A DNA stretch of 64,000 nucleotides from Streptomyces sp. SN-593 (GTDB lineage Bacteria; Actinomycetota; Actinomycetes; Streptomycetales; Streptomycetaceae), in assembly GCF_016756395.1 (NCBI RefSeq), contig NZ_AP018365.1, forward strand, positions 2,797,501 through 2,861,500, read 5' to 3'. How positions within the stretch are numbered: position 1 is the stretch's first letter; every line of letters begins with the position of its first letter. This document shows, one piece after another, positions 1-8,702 of this stretch. Below the pieces are notes generated by a model that had not been told where the DNA came from, made no database searches, and worked only from the letters and a program-made list of their open reading frames with translations. The position numbers and the translations under genes are program-made.

Positions 1-18
1 TGAGGGAGGATGGCGCGC

Positions 19-1251
19 ATGGCTGGCACTCCAGGAACGCCGCGCGTACTGCGCGCCATGAACGACCGCGCCGCGCTCGACCTCCTGCTGGAGCACGGCA
101 CGCTCTCCCGCACCCGCATCGGCAAGCTCACCGGGCTGTCCAAGCCGACCGCGTCGCAGTTGCTCGCCCGGCTGGAGGCGGCCGGCCTGGTGCTCGCCAC
201 CGGCACCACCGCGGGCCGCCCGGGCCCCAACGCCCAGCTCTACTCGGTGAACCCGGCCGCCGCCCACGTCGCCGGGCTCGACGTGAAGACCGAGCGGATC
301 CGGGCCGCGGTCGCCGACATCACCGGCCGTACCGTGGGCGACTTCCGGTTGCCCACCCCCAGCCACCGCGCGGGCAGCGCGGTGGAGCACGTGGTGCGGG
401 CGCTGGAGGGAGCGGTGAAGGCCGCCGGGCTCAGCCGCGCCGACCTGCACCGCGTGGTGATCGGCACGCCCGGCGCGTTCGACCCGAGCACCGGCCGGCT
501 GCGCTACGCCAGCCACCTGCCCGGCTGGCACTCCCCCAGCCTGCTCGACGAGCTGGCCGCGGCGCTGCCGATCCCGCTGGAGTACGACAACGACGTCAAC
601 CTCGCCGCGATCGCCGAGCAGCGCCTCGGCGCCGCCCGCGGACACGGCGACTTCGCGCTGCTGTGGAACGAGGAGGGCATCGGCGCGGCCTTCGTGATCG
701 GCGGCCGGCTGCACCGGGGCTGGACCGGCGGCGCCGGCGAGGTCGGCTTCCTGCCGGTGCCCGGCACCCCCCTGGTCCGCAACGTCGTCAAGGCGAACAA
801 CGGCGGCTTCCAGGAGCTGGCCGGGTGCAACGCGGTGCTGCGGACCGCCCGCGAGCTGGGCCTCGACGTCCCCGAGGGCAGCCTTGAGGACGCCGCGGCC
901 GCGCTGCTGCGCCGGGCGGCGGACTTCCACGAGGAGGCGGCGAGCGCGGACGGCGGCGGCGAACCCGCCGGACCCTACGCGGAGTTGCTGGCCCGCTGCG
1001 CCACCGGCCACGCCGTCGGCCTCGCCTCGATCGTCGCGGTGCTCGACCCCGAGCTGATCGTGCTGGCGGGCGACGTGACCGTCTCCGGCGGCGAGCCGCT
1101 GCGCGCGATGATCCAGGCCGAACTGGCCGAACTCGCCGTGCCCCGGCCCCGGTTGGTGCTCGGCACCGTACAGACGCACCCCGTCCTCAGCGGCGCGCTG
1201 GAGAGCGCGCTCGCCACCACCCGCGACGAGGTGTTCGACACCTCCCGCTGA
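19..1251 (+). CDS. ROK family transcriptional regulator
   Basis: This 410-residue protein has an N-terminal winged helix-turn-helix (about residues 10-60, with LTGLSKPTASQLLARLEAAG as the recognition region) followed by a ROK sugar-kinase-like domain. Glycine-rich stretches around LLWNEEGIGAAFVIGG and TGGAGEVGFLP are typical of ROK proteins. The Cys-rich zinc motif of active ROK kinases is not present in its usual form (only an isolated Cys in ELAGCNAV), so it is read as a sugar-responsive regulator rather than a kinase. I chose the ATG at 19 because the GGGAGG at 4-9 is well spaced from it; an ATG at 10 directly abuts that sequence. It lies 250 bases upstream of a sugar ABC transporter operon on the same strand, which it probably controls. 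The inducer cannot be read from the sequence. Confidence 0.9.
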   Translation: MAGTPGTPRVLRAMNDRAALDLLLEHGTLSRTRIGKLTGLSKPTASQLLARLEAAGLVLATGTTAGRPGPNAQLYSVNPAAAHVAGLDVKTERIRAAVADITGRTVGDFRLPTPSHRAGSAVEHVVRALEGAVKAAGLSRADLHRVVIGTPGAFDPSTGRLRYASHLPGWHSPSLLDELAAALPIPLEYDNDVNLAAIAEQRLGAARGHGDFALLWNEEGIGAAFVIGGRLHRGWTGGAGEVGFLPVPGTPLVRNVVKANNGGFQELAGCNAVLRTARELGLDVPEGSLEDAAAALLRRAADFHEEAASADGGGEPAGPYAELLARCATGHAVGLASIVAVLDPELIVLAGDVTVSGGEPLRAMIQAELAELAVPRPRLVLGTVQTHPVLSGALESALATTRDEVFDTSR

Positions 1252-1340
1252 CCCCCGTCCCGCGCGCACGGCCGTAGCCGCCCGGAGCCGCGAACCAGCC
1301 CACCGGACCACCCGCCCCACCGCACCCCTACGCACGAGCG

Positions 1341-1391
1341 CAGCACCGCCCCACCAGCACCGCCCCACCAGCACCGCCCCACCGGCACCGG
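1341..1391. repeat. 14-bp tandem repeat in ROK-transporter intergenic gap
   Basis: The unit CAGCACCGCCCCAC occurs three times exactly, followed by a fourth imperfect copy, in the gap between the ROK regulator and the sugar-binding protein. The run is C-rich on this strand. No function can be assigned; it may be replication slippage or lie in the 5' leader of the operon. Confidence 0.75.
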
Positions 1392-1500
1392 CACCCGCAC
1401 CCTCACCACCCCCAGCGGAACGGCAGGCCCCACGCCGTCCCGTCGGCACCGCACACCCTCAACCGCCCCGCTCCACCCGGTCCCCCGGAGGTAAAGCGCA

Positions 1501-2829
1501 GTGTCCCGTCTGACGAAGGCCGCCGCCGTCGCGGCCGCCGCCACCCTGTCCCTGCTCGCGAGCGCGTGTACCGGCCAGAGCACCTCCGGCGCGAACGACG
1601 ACGCGAGCAAGGACGTCACCATCAACTTCTGGCACGGCTGGTCCGCGCCCAACGAGCTGAAGGCGATCAACGACAACGTCGCCCGCTTCGAGAAGCTGCA
1701 CCCCAACATCCACGTCAAGGTGCAGGGCAACATCACCGACGACAAGATCAACCAGGCGCTGCGGGCCGGCGGCGGCAAGGCGCCCGACGTGGTCTCCTCC
1801 TTCACCACCGACAACGTCGGCCAGTTCTGCTCCTCCGGCGCCCTCGCCGACCTGGCCCCGTTCCTGGCGGCGTCGCACATCGACCCGGCGACCACGTTCC
1901 CGAAGACGATGCAGGAGTACACGCGGTACGACGGCGTCCAGTGCACCCTGCCGCTGCTCGGCGACGCCTACGGGCTCTACTACAACAAGAAGGAGTTCGC
2001 CGCCGCCGGCATCGCCGCGCCACCCCGGACCATGTCCGAACTCAAGGCCGACGCGGTCAAGTTGACCAAGTCCACCGGCGACTCCTACTCCCAGCTCGGC
2101 TTCATGCCGGACTTCCACGGATACGAGTCCACCCCGACCCACTTCGCCGCCCAGTGGGGTGTGAAGTGGTTCGACGCGGACGGCGGCTCGCAGACCGCGA
2201 AGGACCCGGGCTTCACCGAGATGTTCCAGTGGCAGCAGTCGATGGTGAAGGCGCTCGGCGGCTTCTCGAAGCTGGAGAGGTACCGCAACACCTTCGGCGA
2301 CGAGTTCGGCGCGAAGAACCCGCTCCAGACCGGCCAGGTCGCCATGGGCATCGACGGCGAGTGGCGGCTGGGCATGGCCGCGGACGCCGGCGTCACCGAC
2401 CTCGGCGTGGCCCCCTTCCCCGTCCCCGACGACCAGGCGGGCACCTACGGCAAGGGCTACGTCACCGGCACCATCGTGGGCATCGCCAACACCAGCACCA
2501 AGAAGAACGCGGCCTGGGAGCTGGTGAAGTTCATGACCACCGACACCGACGCGGTCGTCTCCTTCGCCAACGCGATCCACAACGTGCCCTCCACGCTGGC
2601 CGCGCTGAAGTCCCCGGAACTCGACCAGGACCCGGGCTTCAGGACCTTCATCGACATCGCGCAGAACCCCGACAGCACCACCACCCCGCCCAGCGTCAAC
2701 GGCGGCGCCTACCAGGTCACCATGCAGGACTTCGGGTACGCCTACGAGTCCGGCAGGGCCAAGGACCTCGCATCCGGGTTGAAGGGCGTCGACGCGCAGG
2801 TCGACAAGGACATCGCGCAGGCCAGGTGA
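1501..2829 (+). CDS. sugar ABC transporter substrate-binding lipoprotein
   Basis: This 442-residue protein is a family 1 (MalE-like) extracellular solute-binding protein. A signal peptide of about 22 residues ends in a lipobox-like LLASAC with Cys23 as the probable lipidation site. INFWHGWSAPNELKAINDNVARFEKLHP is the usual start of the mature domain. The GTG start is preceded by GGAGGT at 1489-1494. It overlaps the next permease gene by one base (TGATG), so the two are very likely translationally coupled. It should capture an oligosaccharide or glycoside outside the cell and pass it to the permease pair that follows. No ATPase gene is in the operon; such importers in Streptomyces usually share the distant MsiK ATPase (family knowledge, not seen here). 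Confidence 0.93.
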   Translation: MSRLTKAAAVAAAATLSLLASACTGQSTSGANDDASKDVTINFWHGWSAPNELKAINDNVARFEKLHPNIHVKVQGNITDDKINQALRAGGGKAPDVVSSFTTDNVGQFCSSGALADLAPFLAASHIDPATTFPKTMQEYTRYDGVQCTLPLLGDAYGLYYNKKEFAAAGIAAPPRTMSELKADAVKLTKSTGDSYSQLGFMPDFHGYESTPTHFAAQWGVKWFDADGGSQTAKDPGFTEMFQWQQSMVKALGGFSKLERYRNTFGDEFGAKNPLQTGQVAMGIDGEWRLGMAADAGVTDLGVAPFPVPDDQAGTYGKGYVTGTIVGIANTSTKKNAAWELVKFMTTDTDAVVSFANAIHNVPSTLAALKSPELDQDPGFRTFIDIAQNPDSTTTPPSVNGGAYQVTMQDFGYAYESGRAKDLASGLKGVDAQVDKDIAQAR

Positions 2830-3776
2830 TGAGCGCCGTGCACCCCGTGCTGCGCGCCAGGCGCAGGAAAGAGGCCCTGCGGAACCTCGCGTTCCTCTCA
2901 CCGTGGATCATCGGGTTCGCCGTCTTCTTCGTCTACCCGCTGCTGTCCACCGTCTACTTCTCGTTCATGCACTACAACGGCTTCAACCCGCCGACGTGGA
3001 CCGGCGGGAGGAACTGGTCGTACGTCTTCACGCAGTACCCGCTGTTCTGGCCGGCGCTGCGGAACACGCTGTGGCTGGTCGTCGTGACGGTCACCCTGCG
3101 GGTGGTCTTCGGGCTGGGCATCGGCCTGCTGATCACGAAGATCAGGACCGGCGCGGGCCTGTTCCGCACCGCCTTCTACCTGCCCTACCTCGCACCGCCG
3201 GTCGCCGCCACCATGGCGTTCGTCTTCCTGCTCAACCCCGGCACCGGTCCCGTCAACCACCTCCTGGGCGGGATCGGGCTGCCCACCCCGGGCTGGTTCA
3301 CCGACCCGCACTGGTCCAAGCCCGCACTCACCACGCTCGCGCTGTGGGGCATCGGCGACCTGATGGTCATCTTCATGGCCGCGCTGCTCGACGTCCCCAA
3401 GGAGCAGTACGAGGCAGCCGAGTTGGACGGCGCCGGCCGCTGGGCCCGGTTCCGGTACGTCACGCTGCCGAACATCTCGCCGATCGTGATGTTCGCGGTG
3501 GTCACCGGGGTCATCCAGACCATGCAGTACTACACGCAGCCTCTGGTCGCCGGGAAGGTCGCCTCGGGCGTCATCGGCAACTCCGGCCAGCAGTTCGAGC
3601 CCGGCTACCCCGACAAGTCCACCCTGACGCTGCCGCAGCTCGTCTACAACCTGGGCTTCCAGCGCTTCGACTACGGCTCCGCGTGCGTGGTCGCCCTGGT
3701 GCTGTTCGTGCTGGCGATGGTGTTCACCGCCCTGCTGATGCGGCGCCGCAGCGGCTTCCTCACGGCGGAGGACTGA
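2829..3776 (+). CDS. sugar ABC transporter permease (MalF type)
   Basis: This 315-residue inner-membrane protein has about six hydrophobic segments, the first at residues 20-45 (LAFLSPWIIGFAVFFVYPLL). The cytoplasmic EAA loop that docks the ATPase is at about residues 192-210 (EQYEAAELDGAG). The ATG at 2829 overlaps the stop codon of the binding-protein gene, which fixes the start. It pairs with the next gene to form the heterodimeric translocation channel. The length is normal for the family. Confidence 0.93.
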   Translation: MSAVHPVLRARRRKEALRNLAFLSPWIIGFAVFFVYPLLSTVYFSFMHYNGFNPPTWTGGRNWSYVFTQYPLFWPALRNTLWLVVVTVTLRVVFGLGIGLLITKIRTGAGLFRTAFYLPYLAPPVAATMAFVFLLNPGTGPVNHLLGGIGLPTPGWFTDPHWSKPALTTLALWGIGDLMVIFMAALLDVPKEQYEAAELDGAGRWARFRYVTLPNISPIVMFAVVTGVIQTMQYYTQPLVAGKVASGVIGNSGQQFEPGYPDKSTLTLPQLVYNLGFQRFDYGSACVVALVLFVLAMVFTALLMRRRSGFLTAED

Positions 3777-3781
3777 TCCGG

Positions 3782-4699
3782 ATGACGCACATGACCGACA
3801 CCGCCCCCGCCCCCGGCGCGGCCTCCCGCCGCACCGCCCACACCCCCGACCCCCGCGCCGCGCGGGCCGCCCGGCGCCGCCGCACCCTGCACTGGATCGC
3901 GGTGCACGCGCTGGGCATCGCCGCCGCCGCGTTCTTCGTGCTGCCGTTCGTCTTCGTGGTGCTCACCGCACTGATGACCGACAACCAGGCGCTGACCCGC
4001 TCGCTGTGGCCGCACCCCTTCGCGTGGTCCAACTTCCGTACCGTCTGGGACACCCCGGGCTTCCTCACCTGGTGGCGCAACACCCTGGTCTACTCCGTCG
4101 CCGGCACCGTGCTGACCGTCGTGTCCTCGCTGCCGGTCGCCTACGCGCTGGCCAGGTTCCGCTTCCGCGGCCGCAACCTCGTCATGGTGCTGGTGATCTC
4201 CACCATGATGCTGCCGCCCCAGGTGGTCATCATCCCGATGTACCTGTTCTGGACCAAGCAGCTCCACATGGACGGCACCCTGTGGCCGCTGATCATCCCG
4301 ATGGCCTTCGGCGACGCCTTCACCATCTTCCTGCTGCGCCAGTTCCTGCTGACCATCCCCAAGGAGTACACCGAGGCGGCCAAGGTGGACGGCTGCGGCG
4401 AACTGCGCACCCTGCTCACCGTGATCGTGCCGATGATCCGCCCCGCCATCGCCGCGGTCGCCCTCTTCCAGTTCTTCGCCTGCTGGAACGACTACTTCGG
4501 CCCGCAGATCTACGCCAGCTCCAACCCCGCGGCGTGGACCCTCAGCTACGGCCTGGAGTCCTTCAAGGGCGCCCACCACACCAACTGGAATCTGACCATG
4601 GCCGCCACCGTTCTCGTGATGGCCCCGGTGATCGTGGTCTTCTTCTTCGCACAGAAAGCCTTCATCGAAGGTGTGACCCTGACAGGAGTCAAGGGATGA
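3782..4699 (+). CDS. sugar ABC transporter permease (MalG type)
   Basis: This 305-residue permease has a positively charged N-terminal tail, a first membrane span near residues 40-62 (LGIAAAAFFVLPFVFVVLTAL) and the EAA loop near residues 194-215 (KEYTEAAKVDGCG). It starts five bases after the previous stop. An alternative ATG lies three codons downstream. Its stop overlaps the ATG of the GH4 enzyme gene (ATGA), tying transport directly to catabolism. Confidence 0.93.
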   Translation: MTHMTDTAPAPGAASRRTAHTPDPRAARAARRRRTLHWIAVHALGIAAAAFFVLPFVFVVLTALMTDNQALTRSLWPHPFAWSNFRTVWDTPGFLTWWRNTLVYSVAGTVLTVVSSLPVAYALARFRFRGRNLVMVLVISTMMLPPQVVIIPMYLFWTKQLHMDGTLWPLIIPMAFGDAFTIFLLRQFLLTIPKEYTEAAKVDGCGELRTLLTVIVPMIRPAIAAVALFQFFACWNDYFGPQIYASSNPAAWTLSYGLESFKGAHHTNWNLTMAATVLVMAPVIVVFFFAQKAFIEGVTLTGVKG

Positions 4700-5973
4700 A
4701 ACTGGCGGTCGTGGGCGGCGGGTCCACATACACGCCCGAACTCGTCGACGGGTTCGCCCGGTTGCGCGACACGCTGCCCGTGGAGGAGCTGGTCCTGATC
4801 GACCCGGCCGCGGAGCGGCTGGAGCTGGTCGGCGGGCTCGCCCGGCGGATCTTCGCCAAGCAGGGGCACCCCGGCCGGATCGTCACCACCGACGACGTGG
4901 CCGCCGGCGTGGCGGGCGCGGACGCGGTGCTGCTGCAACTGCGCGTCGGCGGGCAGGCCGCGCGCAACCAGGACGAGACATGGCCGCTGGAGTGCGGCTG
5001 CGTCGGGCAGGAGACCACCGGCGCGGGCGGGCTCGCCAAGGCGATGCGCACGGTGCCGGTGGTGCTCGACATCGCCGAGCAGGTGCGCAGGACCGCGCCG
5101 GACGCGTGGATCATCGACTTCACCAACCCGGTCGGGATCGTGACCCGGGCACTGCTGCGCGCCGGGCACAGGGCGGTCGGGCTGTGCAACGTGGCCATCG
5201 GCTTCCAGCGGAAGTTCGCCCGGCTGCTGGACGTGGCGCCCGAGCAGGTGCACCTGGACCACGTGGGGCTCAACCACCTCACCTGGGAGCGCGGGGTGCG
5301 GCTGGGCGGCCCGGACGGCGAGGACGTGCTGCCCCGGCTGCTGGCCGAGCACGGCGACGCGATCGCCGAGGACCTGCACCTGCCGCGCCGGGTGATCGAC
5401 CGGCTCGGCGTCGTCCCGTCGTACTACCTGCGCTACTACTACGCGCACGACGCGGTGGTGCGGGAGCTGGGCACCAAGCCGTCGCGGGCCGCCGAAGTCG
5501 CCGAGATGGAGAAGCAGTTGCTCCGGATGTACGGCGACCCCGCGCTCGACGAGAAGCCGGAGCTGCTGTCCAGGCGGGGCGGCGCGTTCTACTCCGAGGC
5601 CGCCGTCGCGCTCGCCGCCTCCCTGCTGCGCCCGCAGTCCCCGTCGTGGCGGGGCGACGTGCAGGTGGTCAACACCCTCAACAACGGCACCCTGCCCTTC
5701 CTGCCCGACGACGCCGTCGTCGAGGTGCCCGCCCGGGTGGACGGCACCGGCGCCACGCCGCTGCCGGTACCGCCGCTGGAACCGCTCTTCGCCGGGCTGG
5801 TCGCGGCCGTCACCGCCTACGAGGACCTGGCGCTCACCGCGGCGCTGCACGGCGGCCGGGACCGGGTCTTCGCCGCGCTGCTGGCCCACCCGCTGATCGG
5901 CCAGTACGAGTACGCCGAGAAGCTGACGGACCGTCTGGTCGCGCACAACCGGGAGCACTTCGCGTGGGCGTGA
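4696..5973 (+). CDS. GH4 family 6-phospho-beta-glucosidase
   Basis: This 425-residue protein is a glycoside hydrolase family 4 enzyme, a group that uses NAD and a divalent metal to cleave 6-phospho-glycosides by a redox-elimination mechanism. The N-terminal Rossmann motif is KLAVVGGGSTYTPELV. Expected metal-site residues are visible as Cys164 in GLCN and His194 in GLNH, with His189 close by. NPVGIVTRALL and LNNGTLPFLPDDAVVEVP are also family signatures. Start and stop overlap both neighbours. GH4 enzymes normally act on sugars phosphorylated by a PTS, but this operon has an ABC importer and a kinase instead, so the substrate is probably phosphorylated by the next gene product. Exact specificity (gluco, galacto, N-acetyl) is not determined. 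Confidence 0.9.
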   Translation: MKLAVVGGGSTYTPELVDGFARLRDTLPVEELVLIDPAAERLELVGGLARRIFAKQGHPGRIVTTDDVAAGVAGADAVLLQLRVGGQAARNQDETWPLECGCVGQETTGAGGLAKAMRTVPVVLDIAEQVRRTAPDAWIIDFTNPVGIVTRALLRAGHRAVGLCNVAIGFQRKFARLLDVAPEQVHLDHVGLNHLTWERGVRLGGPDGEDVLPRLLAEHGDAIAEDLHLPRRVIDRLGVVPSYYLRYYYAHDAVVRELGTKPSRAAEVAEMEKQLLRMYGDPALDEKPELLSRRGGAFYSEAAVALAASLLRPQSPSWRGDVQVVNTLNNGTLPFLPDDAVVEVPARVDGTGATPLPVPPLEPLFAGLVAAVTAYEDLALTAALHGGRDRVFAALLAHPLIGQYEYAEKLTDRLVAHNREHFAWA

Positions 5974-6977
5974 CTTCCGAGCCGCTCGTCCCCGGCGGCG
6001 TCCTCGCCGTCGACGCGGGCAACAGCAAGACCGACGTGGCCCTGGTCGCCGCCGACGGACGGGTGCTGGGCGGCGCCCGGGCCGGCGGCTTCCAGCCGCC
6101 GGTCGTCGGGATCGGCCCGGCCGTGGCGGTCGTGGCCGACGCGGTCGAGCGGGCGGCCGCGGCCGCCGGGCTGCCCGCGGCGGGCGACCGCGGCGGCCGG
6201 CCGCTGGTCGAGCACACCTCGGCGTGCCTGGCCAACGCCGACCTGCCGGTCGAGGAGCGGCAGTTGCAGGAGGCGCTGCACGCCCGCGGCTGGGCGCGCG
6301 ACACGCAGGTCGCCAACGACACGTTCGCGATCCTGCGGGCCGGCGTGGACCGGCCGCGCGGGGTCGCCGTGGTGTGCGGCGCCGGGATCAACTGCGTCGG
6401 GCTGCTGCCGGACGGGCGCACCGCGCGCTTCCCGGCGATCGGCAAGATCTCCGGGGACTGGGGCGGCGGCTCCGGGCTGGCCGAGGAGGCGCTGTACCTC
6501 GCGGCGCGCGCCGAGGACGGCCGGGGCGGACCGACCGCGCTGGCCACGACGCTGCCCGCGCACTTCGGGCTGCGCACGATGTACGAGCTGATCGAGGCGC
6601 TGCACCTGGAGCGCATCCCGCACGAGCGGCGGTACGAACTGACACCGGTGCTCTTCGCGACCGCCGACGCGGGCGACGCGCTCGCCGGCTCCGTGGTCGA
6701 CCGGCAGGCCGAGGAGGTGGTCGCGCTGGCCACGGTGGCCCTGCGGCGCCTCGACCTGCTCGACGACGAGGTGGACGTGGTGCTCGGCGGCGGCGTCATG
6801 GCGGCCGGCAACCCCCGGCTGCTGGACGGCGTCACCGCGGGGCTCGCCTCGGCCGCGCCCAAGGCCCGGGCGCACGTCGTCACCGCGCCCCCGGTGCTCG
6901 GGGCGGCCCTGCTCGGGCTCGACCACACCGGCGCGCCGCCGTCCGCCCACGCGACCCTGCGCACGTACTACCCGTAG
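5964..6977 (+). CDS. BadF/BcrA-type sugar kinase (GlcNAc kinase-like)
   Basis: This protein of about 337 residues belongs to the BcrAD/BadFG ASKHA ATPase family that includes N-acetylglucosamine kinases. The phosphate-1 motif is DAGNSKTDVALV, followed by CGAGINCVGLLPDGR and GDWGGGSGLAEEAL. Two GTG codons are possible starts, 5964 and 5970. I prefer 5964 because GGGAG at 5951-5955 is eight bases away; 5970 would give a GTGA overlap with the upstream stop. Being last in a transporter and GH4 operon suggests that it phosphorylates the imported glycoside, or the free sugar released by GH4. A strong hairpin follows. Confidence 0.87.
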   Translation: MGVTSEPLVPGGVLAVDAGNSKTDVALVAADGRVLGGARAGGFQPPVVGIGPAVAVVADAVERAAAAAGLPAAGDRGGRPLVEHTSACLANADLPVEERQLQEALHARGWARDTQVANDTFAILRAGVDRPRGVAVVCGAGINCVGLLPDGRTARFPAIGKISGDWGGGSGLAEEALYLAARAEDGRGGPTALATTLPAHFGLRTMYELIEALHLERIPHERRYELTPVLFATADAGDALAGSVVDRQAEEVVALATVALRRLDLLDDEVDVVLGGGVMAAGNPRLLDGVTAGLASAAPKARAHVVTAPPVLGAALLGLDHTGAPPSAHATLRTYYP

Positions 6978-6984
6978 GAGGCGG

Positions 6985-7044
6985 CCGCCCCCGCCCGCGC
7001 ACCCCCCGGACGACCGGGAGGAGGGGTGCCCGGCGCGGGGGCGG
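6985..7044 (+). terminator. strong hairpin after the sugar operon
   Basis: CCGCCCCCGC (6985-6994) is perfectly complementary to GCGGGGGCGG (7035-7044), and further pairing is possible inside the loop (CACCCC with GGGGTG). It begins seven bases after the kinase stop codon. No U-tract follows, which is usual for actinobacterial terminators. Confidence 0.8.
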
Positions 7045-7161
7045 GAAACCCGCAGGGGGCACAGGGTGCCCCGGAACCGTCGAACCGCCGGACGCGTGTG
7101 CAGAGGTAGACGGCGGCAGCCATACTGCTGCTGCACGCCGAACGCTTCGTGGGGAGGGTGC

Positions 7162-8631
7162 GTGACGCAGACGCCAACCGGCAGCAGCACGGGTACCGCA
7201 CCGGTGCGGGCGGTACCGGACCAGGCGGCAGAGCGGCAGGGCGGGACCGCCCGGCCCCTGCCGCCCGCCGCGCACGCCCCGCGCCTGACGGCCTGGCGGG
7301 AGTCACTCGTCCGGGTACGGGCGGCGGCCACCACGGAACCGGGCCGGCTGCGCCTGATCGGCGCGGCCGTCGCCGCCCTCGTCCTCGCCTTCGGCGCCGT
7401 CACCGCCTGGCAGGTGGCCGAACGGCAGTCCGCGGCGGGCAACGTGATCGACCACAGTGCCCCGTTGAGCGCGAACGCGGCCGAGATCTACCGCTCCCTC
7501 GCCGACGCGGACGCCACCGTCGCCGGCGGCTTCCTGGTCGGCGGCGAGGAGCCGAAGAAGGTGTCGGACCGCTACCGGAACGACATCACCACCGCAGCCG
7601 AGCTGATCGCCGACGCCGCCGCGAACAGCGCCGGCTCGCCGCAGGCGCGCACCCAGATCGCCACGCTGAACAGCCAACTCCCGCAGTACACCGAGCTGGT
7701 GGCGACCGCGCAGGCCGACAACCGGCAGGGGCTGCCGCTGGGCGGCGCCTACCTGCGGTACGCCGACGCGCAGATGCGCAAGCAGGGCGGCCTGCTGGAC
7801 GCCGCCGACAAGCTCTACCAGGCCGAGAACGGCCGGCTCGGCGCGGACTACTCCGACGCGAAGGCCATGCCGTACGTGTCCTGGGCGCTGGGCGTGATCG
7901 CGCTCGCCGCGCTGGTCTGGGCGCAGCGCCGCCACTACCGCCGCACCAACCGGGTGTTCAACCAGGGCCTGCTGACGGCGACGGCGGCGACCGCGGTGGT
8001 GCTGGTGTGGCTGGTCGCGGCGCACACCGTGGCCCGGAACGACCTCGCGGACTCCTCCACCCACGGCGCGAAGTCGATCCAGGTGCTCAACAACGCCCGC
8101 ACCGAGGTGCTCCAGGCCCGCGGCGACGAGAACCTGACCCTGGTCGCACGCGGCTCCGGCGACGAGTACGAGAAGAACTTCACCCAGGAGATGGAAGCGC
8201 TGGCCGGCAAGGGCAGCGGCGCCACGGCGGCCGACGGCAGCGAGCTGGCCCAGGCGCTGGCTCTCGCGGACAAGGAGGCCGGCCGCGCGCCGGTGCGCTC
8301 CGCGATCGCGGACCTCGCCGAGTGGCGGCAGCGGCACACCAGCGAGCGCGCCGCCGACGACGGCGGCGACTACACCACCGCGGTCGCCGAGGTGATCGGC
8401 GGGAAGAACAGCAGCGGCGCGCAGGTGACGGAGACCACCGGGAAGACCTTCGACGCGGTCGACACCAGCCTGGGCCAGGCCGTCGCGCAGGAGCAGAAGG
8501 AGTTCCACCAGGCCGCGACCGACGGCCGCGGCGCGCTGGCGCTGCTGCCGTTCGGCGCGGGTGTGCTGGCGGTGCTCGCCGCCGCTGCCGCGCTCGTCGG
8601 CATCGGCCGGCGGCTGTCGGAGTACCGGTGA
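7162..8631 (+). CDS. glnX: GlnX-like membrane signalling protein
   Basis: This protein of about 489 residues has a hydrophobic segment near residues 50-75 (LRLIGAAVAALVLAFGAVTAW), a long helical extracytoplasmic region, two spans in the middle (MPYVSWALGVIALAALVWAQ and LLTATAATAVVLVWLVAAHTVA), a second helical loop and a C-terminal span (LLPFGAGVLAVLAAAAALVGI). This layout, and its place before a GlnH-like binding protein and a PknG kinase, match mycobacterial GlnX, which relays amino-acid binding by GlnH across the membrane to PknG (established in mycobacteria). The GTG start follows GGGGAGGG at 7151-7158. The assignment rests on topology and gene context more than on sequence motifs. Confidence 0.8.
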   Translation: MTQTPTGSSTGTAPVRAVPDQAAERQGGTARPLPPAAHAPRLTAWRESLVRVRAAATTEPGRLRLIGAAVAALVLAFGAVTAWQVAERQSAAGNVIDHSAPLSANAAEIYRSLADADATVAGGFLVGGEEPKKVSDRYRNDITTAAELIADAAANSAGSPQARTQIATLNSQLPQYTELVATAQADNRQGLPLGGAYLRYADAQMRKQGGLLDAADKLYQAENGRLGADYSDAKAMPYVSWALGVIALAALVWAQRRHYRRTNRVFNQGLLTATAATAVVLVWLVAAHTVARNDLADSSTHGAKSIQVLNNARTEVLQARGDENLTLVARGSGDEYEKNFTQEMEALAGKGSGATAADGSELAQALALADKEAGRAPVRSAIADLAEWRQRHTSERAADDGGDYTTAVAEVIGGKNSSGAQVTETTGKTFDAVDTSLGQAVAQEQKEFHQAATDGRGALALLPFGAGVLAVLAAAAALVGIGRRLSEYR

Positions 8632-8702
8632 ACGCGGTGCGGACGTACAGACGTACACAGGGGCGGAGCAGGTCCGGCCGGGCCGGGAGCGAGGAGGTCG
8701 CG

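Noticed and set aside
975-5958. Long minus-strand ORFs opposite the sugar operon
   Set aside because: High GC gives long open frames on the opposite strand; their translations are Arg/Gly/His-rich low-complexity and lack motifs, while the plus-strand frames have clear families.
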